In this document: positions 35,111 to 46,909 of the stretch, piece by piece
Layout: each line of letters begins with the position of its first letter
Numbering within the stretch: position 1 is the stretch's first letter
Assembly: GCA_033032175.1 (NCBI GenBank)
Contig: CM065309.1
Coordinates: 1,178,001 to 1,242,000, forward strand
DNA length: 64,000 nucleotides
Direction of reading: 5' to 3'
DNA from: Saturnia japonica
Lineage: Eukaryota; Arthropoda; Insecta; Lepidoptera; Saturniidae
Program-made: the position numbers and the translations under genes
The notes under the pieces: generated by a model
Told to the model about the DNA's origin: nothing
The model's database searches: none
What the model saw: the letters and a program-made list of their open reading frames with translations, nothing else

Positions 35111-35147
35111 CTAAGATTTGATTACATTTGTTATAAAAATGTATATT

Positions 35148-35385
35148 GATTCATTTTTATAAAGCTGTGTACTTAAAGTACTTCTTATGATTGTTACTTA
35201 TGATTGTTAGAGATACTGTTAATCATCAACGATCTATCATAAGCAAGTGTTATAAATATCTAAATATATTAATTACTGTTTATCATATTGGATAAATAAT
35301 TATTAATCATTTTTATAAAGCTTTGTATATAAAGTACTTCTTATGATTGATGGAGATGCTGTCAATCTCCAACGATCTTCAGGGG
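35148..35385 (+). repeat. Direct duplication, ~155-bp spacing
   Basis: TTTTTATAAAGC, AAAGTACTTCTTATGATTG, a GAGATACTGT/GAGATGCTGT block and CAACGATCT recur in order, starting about 35,153 and about 35,309. The second unit lacks a short inner repeat. It looks like an old local duplication. Confidence 0.6.
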
Positions 35386-35908
35386 TATATCGGGCATTCG
35401 TTATTCTGGATTGAGTACAAACACATGTGTTATATCGTCTGTAGACTGGTTAAATTAAAACAGTACTGTAATAAATCTGCTAATTAATACTACCTAAAGT
35501 GTTTTTGCATTTGAAAGTCCCTGCTACTAGTTGATGACTAACACGGTTAACACATTGTTTGTTGGTCACAAGTGAAGTTAATAAATAAAAGCGTGTTAAA
35601 ATTGGACGTTGGATTTATGAAGTACATACACTCTAGAAACGTTTCACTGTTGATCATGAAAGTTTACAGATATGAGTGTTTTTCTATTGTGAAAGTTTTT
35701 TATGTTATATCTGAACCCGTTAGGTAGGTCTATGGACGAGTTTTAAAGAACTGGATATGGCTTCTGGCAAAATAGCCTCCTACCTTGTTGTTGAGCCGTT
35801 CTACCCGTTGACGTTGTTCTAAGTATCTCAGCGTCTGCGGGAATAGTTGTTTTTGTAATGTTAGCTCTTGTGTAAAATAAGGTAACTGACAACAATTACC
35901 TTTTTGAT
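35386..35908. other. Unassigned sequence
   Basis: Nothing recognised. Confidence 0.45.
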
Positions 35909-35909
35909 A

Positions 35910-36070
35910 TCTAAACTAATATTATAAACACGAAAGTATCTCTGCTATTTGTAACCTTTCTACAATAAATCTCTGAACCCACCGCTATAAAATTTGGCAT
36001 AGTGGTAGCCTGGAACATAGAGAAGGACATAGTACGAAAACCAAGCAGACGAAGCCGCAAAACAAGCTAA
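35910..36070 (+). mobile_element. Miniature Helitron-like element, 161 bp
   Basis: It starts TCTAAACTAATATTATAAAC after an A and ends CGAAGCCGCAAAACAAG then CTAA before T. Inside are GTAACCTTTCTACAATAAAT and AGAAGGACATAGTACG, the compressed remains of a longer Helitron-like family. Confidence 0.6.
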
Positions 36071-39000
36071 TATTACATATTTACAACATAATGGATTTTA
36101 CAATTTTAATAAAAGTATATACCTACATACATATTATGGAATGCAGTAAAATACAAAACTAAACGGTTACCTACTCCGTAATAATGTCGACCTCGCGTAA
36201 TAAGACGCTCGAGAGGATTTCAGACGTTATTATATTTTTCGCTCGGTTGTTGTGCCATTTTTTCATTGTTTTGTTTTGTTAATCTAACTCTGAGCCATGA
36301 GCTGTGTGGTGCAAATCTTCAAAAGAAAATTGTAGTTTGTACATTTCCTAGAACTTGTTGAGTTTTTCTTTCCTTTTTTGTTTATTAGAGCTACCAACAA
36401 AGAACACGACAGAACTTAAGCGTGTTTTTAATTACAATGTTACCAACGATGTAAATAGGTGTTTCTTAATTATTTATTATATTCTCTCTCTCTCTTTCTC
36501 CCGAATTATTGACCGATATATATTTTTTTTTTTTAATAATACATAAATTGATGAACATACAAAAGAGTGATATAACTAATATAAATATACTATTTAATAT
36601 AATAAATATATCGGAGAATCGACGATGTGATTATAAAAGCCGTACAATGACTTAGTATCCGTACTATTGACCTGAACAATCGGCTGAGCGCGATAGGAGC
36701 AGGTATGCATTGTGCATGCACTTTATAAGCAGGCTACGACCGGCTTGAAGGCATTTTCGGTTGAGCTGTGAAATAGTTACGTTCTCGACGACCTCACTTA
36801 ATAAGTTGACTAAAATAAACAGCGTTTCAAGTACAAGTACATCTCTCTAGGCTACTTATATTACAGTATGGTTCTAGCTATGTTCCTATCAAGACAAAGA
36901 AATGTAACGATGCGGGTTCATAAATTAGTTGGAGAGTACTAAAATTATTTTTCAATTCCTTTAAAAGATTTTAAATTGGATATCGGCATGGCGGCAAACG
37001 AATGATGTATGCGGTGCTTTATAAATTTCTATAGATATGCGATAATATGATGTTATAAGCTGATGTGCATATATTAGAGTTTTGTGGATGGAGGAGAGTA
37101 CCTATGGAGCTTAGAAGCTCTTTAAACAGCAGCGGCAGAAATATCGACCACGACGGGTAGGTCAGCCTTAATCTCGATTATATTGTAACATATTTTTCGG
37201 TTATTTTGTGTGGTATCTACTTAAAACCAGTTTGATATACAGTCCACACTCCACATAAGTAGAATGCCCCACCTTGTGTGAGTGGGGAAACTGAAAGTCT
37301 TATTAAAGAACTTATGTTGCTTATTGCCCAGGTGCTCGTAGGAATTTATCTTCAGAGTGTGTATTAAGAGTGTAGTAGAAGTATAGGACATTTAAAAATC
37401 TTGATATTTTTTACTTATATTATGTAAAGTTTTAATATGAAACTTAAAATGTTTCAAACCTATTCAAAAATTGACAAATTGAAATTAATTTAAAAAATAT
37501 GCTAAATCTTAACGAACTCTTTAATTCCTTATAAAATTAAAACCACACAACCTAATACCAGATTATTCAGGTTCCAATTTTATTTTATTTGATTAATTGC
37601 CTGCTATTCTTATTTGTTGTTTTTATTGTAACTAATTCTCTATTGGATTTAAATTTTTATGTACTTCCAATTTTTCATATTTTACTCTTTTTTCTATAGC
37701 TTAACAGTATATTTAATATTTGGGTATCTTCAAGTCTCGAGTGAATTGGTACCTTCTAGGCAAGTGTGCTCCATCGTAGACCACATCATCACTTACGATC
37801 AGGCGAGATAGTGGTCTAACGCAAGGTTATCCTTAATAAAAAAAAGAATAGTCATTCAAAGTTGTATTAGTTACAATTCTTGAATCCGTACATTAGAACA
37901 CTGAGTAGAGAAGGGAAACCAGACAGAGTGGCGCCGTAACGCGTTACGTTACGAAGCAGTTTACCCTCCCATAAGATGTTATCACTTTAATAAATAAACA
38001 TTGATGTTTATTTCTATTTTTAAGTCTAACTTAATTGAGTGCAAAGTGTAGATAATTATAAAATGTATTCGTTTATAAGTATCAAGACTATAAATGCGCT
38101 AAATAGTTTTCTTTTGTTGGTTACAAACCAATAAGTAATAGACTAGAAAAAAACAGATAGGTTAAAAATTTATAAAACTATTTATTAATTATAATTTAAA
38201 ATGAAATAAATCCCCAACACAAATAACATATTCATTGAGGCCATTTCAAGGAGCCCAAATACAATAACTCTGCTGTAAATTGGTGTGAAGTTAGGCATCC
38301 TACAGATACCAGATGAAGCTGCAGCATCAGGTCTAGGAAGATGCTCGCATCTATTTATCAACTAGAAAAGAAATGATAATTTTGAAACGGCTGAATAGCG
38401 TTTCTTGAATCATGCTAAGAGCACTCTCGATAAAGTCACCTTTCAAATAATAATAAAAATCTGCCTAGTGTAATTTGGACTTGCGCACCGATGGTTCCGT
38501 AATTGTACAGCCACATTCACCAAACTAGTTAGGTAACATTACTATTGCAGAAAGCATCTAACAATTCTAACGAAAATATGAACTATATTAAGATACAAAC
38601 TTAACTTTGCCGTTGTATAAACTGTTGTATGTTGTATCGATATATGCGGTGGTCAGTTTCAATTGTTTTTTTTAATTTAATTTAATTACAAATTTACGTT
38701 TTTCGTATGTTTTCCTTTACTTATGTTATATGACATTGCTTTTTGGTAAATTTCATGATTCTTGTTCAATTGGAAGTACCCTATTGATTTCTATTCTTCT
38801 TCTATTTTCTAATATTCGGTTTAAACGGCCTTATCTTTTAATTGCGTTGTATTAGAAGTTTGTTTTTTTCACAACTCCAAGGAATTGTAGTCCTGAGTAT
38901 TTGGTATTAATTTGAAATTCATTCCTTCTTACACTCCTGAAAAACAGGGTCTTGACACACATACAGACCAGACAGACGGACAACGAAGTTATAAGACAAT

Positions 39001-39342
39001 ATAAAATCTAAATAACATTTTTTTAAGTTCACTAGACACTTATTAAACAGTGGTATGTTCCTCCAAAGACAGTTCTCTATGTTCTACATACCTTCAGTAT
39101 GATGTCAATAGAAATAAAATGAAATAGAAATATATTGTGTTGTTTACAATGACAAAGTGTGTCACTTCTGTCATTTTATTCTATGTCTTACAACTAAAGC
39201 CCCTTTCGATACAACGTTTATATTAAAACTCGATGCGTCTAGGAAATTGCTATCATACTTGATCTCAAACTGTCACTTATAAACGGCTGTACTATGTGAT
39301 GAGCGGAGCGATTACAAAGGTAAAATACATTTTTATTTAATA
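36071..39342. other. Longest unassigned stretch
   Basis: A+T-rich, with a (CT)n at 36,483-36,500, a perfect 12-bp palindrome GTAACGCGTTAC at 37,936-37,947 and a G+C-richer patch at 36,690-36,760. I could pair none of it with repeats elsewhere in the window. This may be the most conserved or oldest single-copy DNA here. Confidence 0.4.
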
Positions 39343-40295
39343 CTAGCGGTGTGCCCGCGGCTCCGCACGCGTTTATAGTTACGCAGTAGTTATTTACATC
39401 CAGTAACTTTATTTTTACCCATATTGTTGACAATTCATATGCTGTATCAATTGAGGAGTGGCGTGTATTTACCGTGTACAATTTTGAGGAATGGCGTGTA
39501 TTTCCCTTGCACAATTTTCATCAAATAATTATTTTTATTTCTTTCTTAGTAAAAGCATAAATATGAATATCCCTAATGAGGCATGACGGATTCTTCATAC
39601 AAACTTTCACCCAAGCTTTATTTTCACCACATGTGGAATCACATAATGAAATAATAGCAAATCTGTGTAAACCAGATAATTTAAAATAGGTATATCGCTT
39701 AGAATATATAAACTCCTGCAAGCCGCGATTGGCAGACAAGTCCGGTGAAGCTGTAAAAGCCGTCAGAGGCTCCAGGGCCGTTAAGGCTAACAGTATAGTC
39801 AGTCAGAAAAAAAGCGATTGGCAGTGCACGTCATATTTCTATCATAAAATAAAGCAGTATTTATGCCGTACTGCGTAGTTAAATAGTTTAATAATACTTA
39901 AGCCAAACTTAAAAGGAAAATTGGATTATCATTTCATAGGTAAGTATTAGAAATACAATACATTTCTTATTAAGTATATTAAATGTCAATAAATCAACAA
40001 ACCCGTTGCCATTTCATAATTATTGCACATGCGCATAATAAATCAAGAAACCGGTTGGCGTGGCAGTCGAAATTACCACGCATGCGCTGGTGTTCCCATA
40101 TTTTGCTCTTCCAAACTTTCATCCCCTATTTTCTACCCTTAAAGTTTTATTTTAGCTACAAAAAGTACCCTATGTCCTTTCTCAAGGTCCAATCTATTTC
40201 TATATCAAAATACATCAAAATTGGTTTAGCGGTTAAGGCGTGAAAACGTAACAGACAGACAGAGTTACTTTCGCATTTATAATATTAGTATGGGT
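39343..40295 (-). mobile_element. Helitron-like element H4 carrying insertions
   Basis: The plus-strand left end CTAGCGGTGTGCCCGCGGC and right end ATAATATTAGTATGGG are the two termini of one family (minus strand CCATACTAATATTATAAAT to CTAG). The unit is about 950 bp, and retroposon M at 39,736-39,813 lies inside, so at least one later insertion has enlarged it. The ATTGTTGACAATTCATATGC block resembles 56,120. Confidence 0.5.
39736..39813 (+). mobile_element. Very short retroposon M, copy 2, with 11-bp target duplication
   Basis: ACAAGTCCGGTGAAGCTG start, GGCTAACAGTATAGTCAGTC near the end, then an A-tail. GCGATTGGCAG duplications flank it at 39,725-39,735 and 39,814-39,824. Only 78 bp long, it starts at the same base as copy 1 at 20,891 (allowing for one ambiguous G). 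Confidence 0.8.
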
Positions 40296-40369
40296 TATTT
40301 GAACTTATAAATTTAGGAGATAATGAAAAATTAAAATAATTTGTATTTGCGGAAATATCAATTATGATA

Positions 40370-40444
40370 GGCTACACAGGTGCGTTGGCAGCGCGGTGTT
40401 CTTTGGATTTAATGAACACTGGAGAAACCGTGAGGCACAGCTAG
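40370..40444 (+). mobile_element. Helitron-like 3' end, subfamily H3
   Basis: TTTAATGAACACTGG, AGAAACCGTGAGGCACAG, then CTAG followed by T. Same end as 25,890 and inverted 29,301. The 5' limit is not clear. Confidence 0.5.
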
Positions 40445-40496
40445 TAACTAATATTTGATTAAAATATATTAAAGTAAATGTGGTAGGCGATTAAGA

Positions 40497-40541
40497 GGCA
40501 CGGCCGTGCTCTCGCCAAGTCGAGCAGAGCACGGTCGTACC
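40497..40541. other. GC-rich hairpin followed by T-run
   Basis: GGCACGGCCGTGCTCT pairs with AGAGCACGGTCGTACC (16-bp stem with one C/A mismatch and one G/T wobble) around a 13-nt loop that holds a further short CG-rich pair. TTTTT follows at about 40,546. It lies 50 bp after a Helitron-like 3' end in A+T-rich DNA. It may be part of that repeat's flank, or a structured RNA. Confidence 0.45.
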
Positions 40542-40817
40542 AGCCTTTTTCCAAAGCGACTCACGGAACTTTTAATAAACGGCAATAAAGCAAGTAGTTT
40601 GAATTTTTAGAGATCAAGAGTACATACTTATATTTGGCTATATGGCCAATATACCTAATAATTATACAAGTTACGAATTATCGCTAAGTAGTCAAAGTTC
40701 ATTAATTTTGTCACTGCGACACTCACCGATATTAAAACTCTAAGGTACTTGTAGCAGTATTACATACACAGATTTTCAATATAAGTTAGCATTCAGCCTA
40801 TAAAGGAAGGAAAAAGT

Positions 40818-41400
40818 TAAAAATCCTGATTTTCGAAGATCTGACCCTGACGCGAATCCCAAGTGCCCAGCCTAACTATTAGAGATATTGAAATACCGCC
40901 TTAGCAAAATGATTTAATAATTTGATAAGCGTTGTCTGATGGCGTATCTATAAAAATTGAAGGTCTGGAGTACCTGACGTGGAACCTTAAGAGCCCCGCC
41001 AAACTATAAGAACTATCGAAAAGCCGCCTCAATAAAAAATATTTAATAATCTTATGAGCGTTTCCTAATGACATAAAAATCGAAGCTCTGGAAAACCTGA
41101 TTTGGACTACTAAGAACCCCGTCAAACTATAAGAGCTATCGAAATGCCACCTTACTTAAAATTATTTATTAAACCGATGAGCATTTTCTGATGACACATA
41201 CATATCTAAGGTCTGCAGTAAAACACTAAGAGTCCTGCCAAACTATAAGAAATATTGAAATGCCGCTCAATAAAAGTTATTCAATCTGGTAAACATTTTC
41301 TAATTGCCCACAAAAATTTGAGATCTAAAGTAACTGATGAGAAACCCAAAGAGCTCAGCCAAACTATAAAATATATTGAAAAAATGCCGCTTTATTGTAA
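40818..41400 (+). repeat. Five-unit tandem array, ~122-bp period
   Basis: An anchor close to CCAAACTATAAGA...ATGCCGCCT recurs at 40,870, 40,998, 41,121, 41,237 and 41,358 (spacings 128, 123, 116 and 121). Between anchors each unit carries AAAATCGAAG/GGTCTGGAGTACCTGA-type blocks. A half unit precedes the first anchor. Units differ at many sites, so the array is old. Confidence 0.8.
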
Positions 41401-41449
41401 ATGAGTTCTGTGGAACACGAAGCCCCCGTTCAGATAAATAGTTTCACTC

Positions 41450-41780
41450 AAAGGGAATGGAAAGGGCCATGCTTGGAGTTTCTTCACTTGATCAAATTAG
41501 AAATGAGGAGATCTGCATAAGAGATAAACTAACTCACATATCTCTAACAATTGTTAGATTTCTGTGGCACTTACTGAGCGGGGCATATTGCTCGTAGGAC
41601 GAATGGTCGATAAGAGTAAAGAGTTTTCAAGTGGCGGCTAGAAACCGGAAGACGCAACGTGGCGACGACCTGGTAAAAAATGTGAGAATCCGTTGGATGT
41701 GGACAGCGCTAGACCGCTCATAGTGGCGATTATTAGAGAGGGGGGGGGGGGAGGGGGCTACGTGCAGCAGTGGATGTCTT
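41450..41780 (+). pseudogene. Non-LTR endonuclease-reverse transcriptase C-terminal relic
   Basis: The plus strand reads MERAMLGVSSLDQIRNEEI, then KLTHISLTIVRFLWHLLSGA, stop, then QVAARNRKTQRGDDLV and IRWMWTALDRS, ending YVQQWMS after a G-run. This is the tail of the abundant insect endonuclease-RT family (RERSMLGVS...W..aaqDR..W pattern). Internal stops and a run of 12 G make it non-functional. Confidence 0.7.
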
Positions 41781-41784
41781 TCGC

Positions 41785-42238
41785 CTAAAATTATGTTAAA
41801 TTATACTTTAATATGCGAAATATTCCATTAAGGTTAGCTGGTTTTGTTTTATTTTGAAATTAAAAATCGCTTCCGCTTATTACTATTTCCATCATATAAA
41901 CGCTTTGTGATACTTCACAGCTCTCTCTGCTCCCAACAGAAATGTAACTGTCTGCGATATTTGTAAGATTTATTTTCGATGAGCCACACAATAGATTTAG
42001 AGAGGCGACGTACGATGGGATTGAAGATAGATTAGGAAGCGTTCAGCTTCACTATTTCACAAATATTTATATTGGGGTGTATAATAATAGATTTATTTAT
42101 TTAGAAGTGTCCATCAAGCAATTTTAAAATGAAGTACACATTTTATGTATAACAAACTACTATCGATTCTAATACAATATGAACAGATTTATTTTAGATA
42201 CCTTATTTTTTTTAGTCACAGTTTTAAAGCTATGTTCA
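41785..42238. other. Unassigned sequence
   Basis: Nothing recognised. Confidence 0.45.
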
Positions 42239-42240
42239 CA

Positions 42241-42440
42241 AAGTCACATGACGTTAAGTGAGGCTTAGCCCAAGCCCAAGATGATGATACGCTAAGCCTA
42301 GTGGGAACACTGGTTCTCAACTGGAGCTGCCTATATACTCCCATAGGTGCTTATCGACAAATTAGCTAGCCAGGTGGGCATTACAAAATGCCCTACGATC
42401 ATGCTATGGACTCATTAAGACGTTTTCCTTCACCAAAATG
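42241..42440 (-). mobile_element. SINE family S, copy 7 (head missing)
   Basis: Blocks GTCACATGACGTTAAGTGAG, GATACGCTAAGCCTAGTGGG, GGAGCTGCC, AGCTAGCCAGGTGGGCATTA and CTTCACCAAAATG are in family order; the head is lost beyond 42,440. Confidence 0.7.
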
Positions 42441-43442
42441 TATAAACATACATTACATTTCATAATTTATAGGATACAATATTGGATGGATAGTATTTTC
42501 AAATGTTAAAAAAACATAATATGTATAGAGCTCTTTTGGAAAAAAAATGGAACACACTAGAATTTAGCAATCAATTAATTAATCATTAATATTTTATTAT
42601 GTTTACGTTATTAATATATTACTTTTTACACTAATAATTAATTTGAAATAATATCATGGACATAAATTGAAATACTAACAGTTTTTTATTATTATTTTTT
42701 TAATTGTCTGACTTTAACTTATCTTTAAATTAATAAAATTGTAATATCATGTGACGAGCCGAGCCGAACCGCCGATTGCACGTAATATTAACTATTTATG
42801 AATTTGGGGTAAATTGAAAACCAGCGCTGTGTGGTGCGGTTATACCACGTCACATAGCATCAGCTGAGTCTGTCCCATTGCCAAATTACGTGTGTAATCA
42901 TCTTAATATGTAAACCTTTTCTTTTAATAATAATTATTGTTATTATTTAGGGGTGTAAGGTTTTCTAATAACATCTTAAGAATCGACACAACTCGTGGTA
43001 GGGCTGTACTGCCTGGTTGGGTTGTGACCACTATGCATATGGTGCCGTCACAGTGATCGACTTATCCGCGTCGCGATTCGAGATTACTCAATGCATACCC
43101 AATTTATATTTATGCAAGCATGACAACAGCAACTGGCGATGGATTGTTGATATCTCGGTGTTTTAGTATTGTACTTAGAAACTACCGCTAGTATTATCAG
43201 GTATATATAATTATTTTTGACGTACTTCTGTAGACAATCAAAGAATATAATAGAATAAACTTTATAATCCATTTTGAAGTAATTCTGGGACAAGACAAAT
43301 GTGTTCATTGAGTACAATAATAATTAAAAAATATTTCAAAATTTAATAAAAACACAGAAATGTAAATAAATCTTATGTTACCTGACTTTTTATATGACGA
43401 AAACACAAGTTAAAAACATTATGTTAATATGTTGAGGGTAGA
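42441..43442. other. Unassigned; GC-richer patches
   Basis: Two patches (42,750-42,900 with GACGAGCCGAGCCGAACCGC; 42,985-43,085) stand out from A+T-rich flanks. They match no repeat here and show no open frame. Confidence 0.35.
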
Positions 43443-43456
43443 AAAGGCATACGCTT

Positions 43457-44113
43457 TTATTACTAACTGATCTTACTGTTAGCCTGAGGGGCCCTATCCA
43501 AAAAAAGCCGGTGATGGATTTTACAGTTTTACCGGGCTTGGGGCGAGCGCTTTAGGCACTCAGCCGCGAAAGCGTGGGTAACATGCGCGCAAAGATGCCA
43601 AAGTGGCCGGACCTCGGCTTGGGCTGTTGCCGCGATTACAACTAAGTCGCGATCTGGTTCCCTATCCGTAATAATCGATCTAAACTAACTTAAACATATC
43701 GCTCATCCAAAACTAAAATGACAAAAAAGTCGAAATTGACATTCTGGTGTCGTATGTTCCTGTTACAAAAATGATCTATAGAAAAAATATCACAATTATT
43801 CTTACAGTAGTTTATGATAGAGGGAGTGAATGTCGTTAGGAAATTTGTTTAAATTCGATAAATATTCATAAATTCAAAACTTTTAAATATTTCTACTGCA
43901 AAATTATAATACTTAAATGTAATTACGTCGTTGTTCTATTGGATGAGCGATATATACATGTCACCTGCCTCCTGGGGGAAGGAAGTGAACATGTGTATAT
44001 GTATTTAGTGATCTGAAAGTATTTCAACACTCGCTAGCGTAAAAAAAGACAAAAAATAGGTCCCTTACAGAATCTATGCACCTGTGTGGTTTGCAAGTAT
44101 GTGTGTAATATTG
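43457..44113 (-). mobile_element. 657-bp retroelement insertion with 14-bp target duplications
   Basis: AAAGGCATACGCTT lies on both sides (43,443-43,456 and 44,114-44,127). On the minus strand the 3' end contains GTAAAACTGTAAAATCC, GGATAGGGGCCCCTCAGG and CTAACAGTAAGATCAG, the same 3' block as retroposon M. The insertion also contains a 258-bp segment with 15-bp inverted ends. A 5'-truncated LINE whose 3' end is shared with M is the likely reading. Confidence 0.7.
43696..43953. mobile_element. Possible MITE nested in the 43.5-kb insertion
   Basis: ATATCGCTCATCCAA at the left and its exact inverse TTGGATGAGCGATAT at the right enclose 228 bp of A+T-rich non-coding sequence. No clear target duplication is visible beyond ambiguous AT/TA steps, so the boundaries are tentative. 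Confidence 0.5.
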
Positions 44114-44127
44114 TAAAGGCATACGCT

Positions 44128-46904
44128 TAAGACTTTACTTGTACGATGCTGCTTCCTGCTTCGTATCTTGTAGTCACATAACGTTATAAATATGCATATT
44201 AAAAAAATTAAGAAAGAAAAACATAAAGGAGTATGCAATTAAATTTTCCGTGTGAATGTTATCTATATAAATTATGACGATACCGTTTACAAATCATACA
44301 GGTACGAAAATGGATAATTTAAAAAAAACCCATCAAATTAATTTCCATTTTTTTTACTCTTTGAAATAAATCGGCTGTCCCAAACAAATGTAAAATATGA
44401 CGGATATTATGAACTCGGCTGGATTTGCAAGTGTTTTATATAAATCATGCTTTATTGGCATCTAGAGGGTCGTATCATTTCACCAGATATCTATTCAAGA
44501 GCAGCGCTGAGCGTATACGGTCGGAATACCAACTATTGCAGGACAACTATCACTATTCATCTTAAAACACAAAAAAATCTAAAGCATAGGCCTTATTTTT
44601 AAAGTAGTAAAGGTGAGCTTTATAAAACAAAGTATTTGTATAGCAGTAAATGGATAGGTGGATTTGCACAATGAACTCTATACTATCAGTCTGTCAAAGC
44701 ATGAAATAATATGGGTATAAATCGAGTTGCGATTAAGCTGTTTCTGAAACTCGATATTTTAAAAGTTAAGATTGTTGAAGTTATATAAAATTCCTTTACA
44801 TAAAAAATGCCATGTTTAAAACTAATGATTAGAATCTATTGAAATTGTTTAACTTTGTTCAGAGATTTGAACTGTGTTACAATTTTCATTTATTTGATTA
44901 AAAGTAATATATTCATCATCAAAAACCTGCCTCTATATAATGCATTATAGACTCGGCATACATAATGAAAGTTTGGTGAAAAATTGTAGGAATAAATCAT
45001 TTTAAATGGAGCAGTAAGGTGGATCAAGGATACAATAATTATTAATTATGAGGAACTGAAGGCAGACAGAGTGTAAGTAGTATGTCATATAATCTTAATA
45101 TATTGAACAAATACTACTACTTAAACTTCGAACTTACTAGCGAAAGGCTTTTTAACAAAAAGAAAATAACCATTCTAACCTCCTAGATCTAGGTCAACGG
45201 GAGTTAAAGTTTTATTTTTACATTAGATTCTTCCTTAATTATGTTAATAGCTATTCAATTTTCAAAATACTGTTCGTTTTTTATTTAAATCAAAATTGTT
45301 TAATGCTTTAACTGTAATCTGCTTGTGACTTAGATAGAATGCTTTTCGTGGTGTATCCTGAGATGTTTATGTCATTTTATGTATTATAAACTATATTATT
45401 CCCATGCCAAATCTATTATTAATATTAAAAATCTTTATAGTTATTATATTCATTATCTAACTTCTCCATTACCTCTATTATTTATTTCTAAAAATCAGCT
45501 TCATAAGACTAAGCCTAAACAACGCTATCTATGCCTTTAGCATGGACGCCTAATGATTTAAGTAAAATTGAATAAGAATGTTAGAGAAACACACTTTCAT
45601 TCATCTTCTTTCATTAGTCATATAGCAAACTACACCAAGACTAGTATAACGATAGGAATATAAAATAAGATCGCTTTGATAATTTACAACGCATTTAAAC
45701 TTTAACTGGTGCTCATTTGTTTTTGTGCCAAAAATACTCGTAGCCGCTTCCTCTCGGTATTCCAACTTAGCTATGATTTCTTGTGGTTGATCTGCAACTT
45801 TTGTTTTTGGTATCCAGAAATATTCAACTTATAAATTATTGAACTCTATTTCTGTATGTTTAGTGTCATATTTAATTATCCTTAATTTAAGGATTGGCAA
45901 TATTATATTTGTAATGTAGAAATCTGTATTGCTATGTGCGATAAATACCGGAGCAAGTAAGGCAAGGAAACTGAGACCATAACAATAAATGGTGCGACTG
46001 GAAATGTATATATTTGCAACTTTATTGTCTGTATATGGGTTTTAGGCGTTATTTTATTGTTGTTTTTATTTTTACTTTATTTTAAACTTAATGTGATTTT
46101 GATTTTTATTTGGAGGAAATAATTTAGGTGAACGTTAGGGTTCTATTAGTTTTAGCGTTCGATGCGAAATATGTATTTGGTTAATTTGAACCATTTTACA
46201 AATAAGTAAAGTTTAAAAAAAAACTCTGTATACGATTATTTCTATTTAACATTTTCTATGTAAAATATTTCATATCAATATATTAAAAGGAGAATTATTT
46301 AAACGCTGTATCGAATAAATTTATTTTCATAACTGCATTGAAAAAAATCCGACGGGAATAAAGTTTAATACATTTCCCGCAAACCATATGTCGGTATCGG
46401 TTTTTTTGCGTTCAAAATGCGTTGCACGTGTCAAACACTTAATTGTATCGGGATTTATCTTTGCCTTTTAACTTTTTAAGTTAAAAACAACCATTTGGTA
46501 TTCATAAAATATTTTTTTAAATACGATGATACAATTCATGGCTCAATTTGTTGAGACTTGAGACTAAATTATTAGTGACGCTTTTGGGTATGCCGCACCA
46601 GTTTTTTTTTCTGTATCGTATGTTTAATGAATGGTTTATATTGCAAATGTGGTTATGTATGTCAAGTACCTACTTTAAGAACAATGTAAATTCTCAGAAA
46701 TACTTTTTTTTTTCTTATTCTAGGCATCAAAAAATTACAAATAATTATAAGTTGCTCAAAATATATTTTATAAAAACCTAGAAACAACATTGACGATCTA
46801 AACGTGTCATCGTGAATGTGAGGTAATTGCTTCTAGTTCACTTAGTCGGACAAAATCTGGCAAAAACGTTGTTATTAGGCGTGCTTTAATGTATTAATAA
46901 ATTA
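44128..46904. other. Long unassigned A+T-rich stretch
   Basis: No coding region or repeat is recognised. The open frame at 46,548-46,781 has no motif. Confidence 0.45.
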
Positions 46905-46909
46905 TTAAA

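Noticed and set aside
37936..37947. GTAACGCGTTAC palindrome as a regulatory site
   Set aside because: A single short palindrome without repeats or a nearby gene.
40818..41400. CRISPR-like array
   Set aside because: Units are contiguous and similar along their whole length rather than repeat plus unique spacer.
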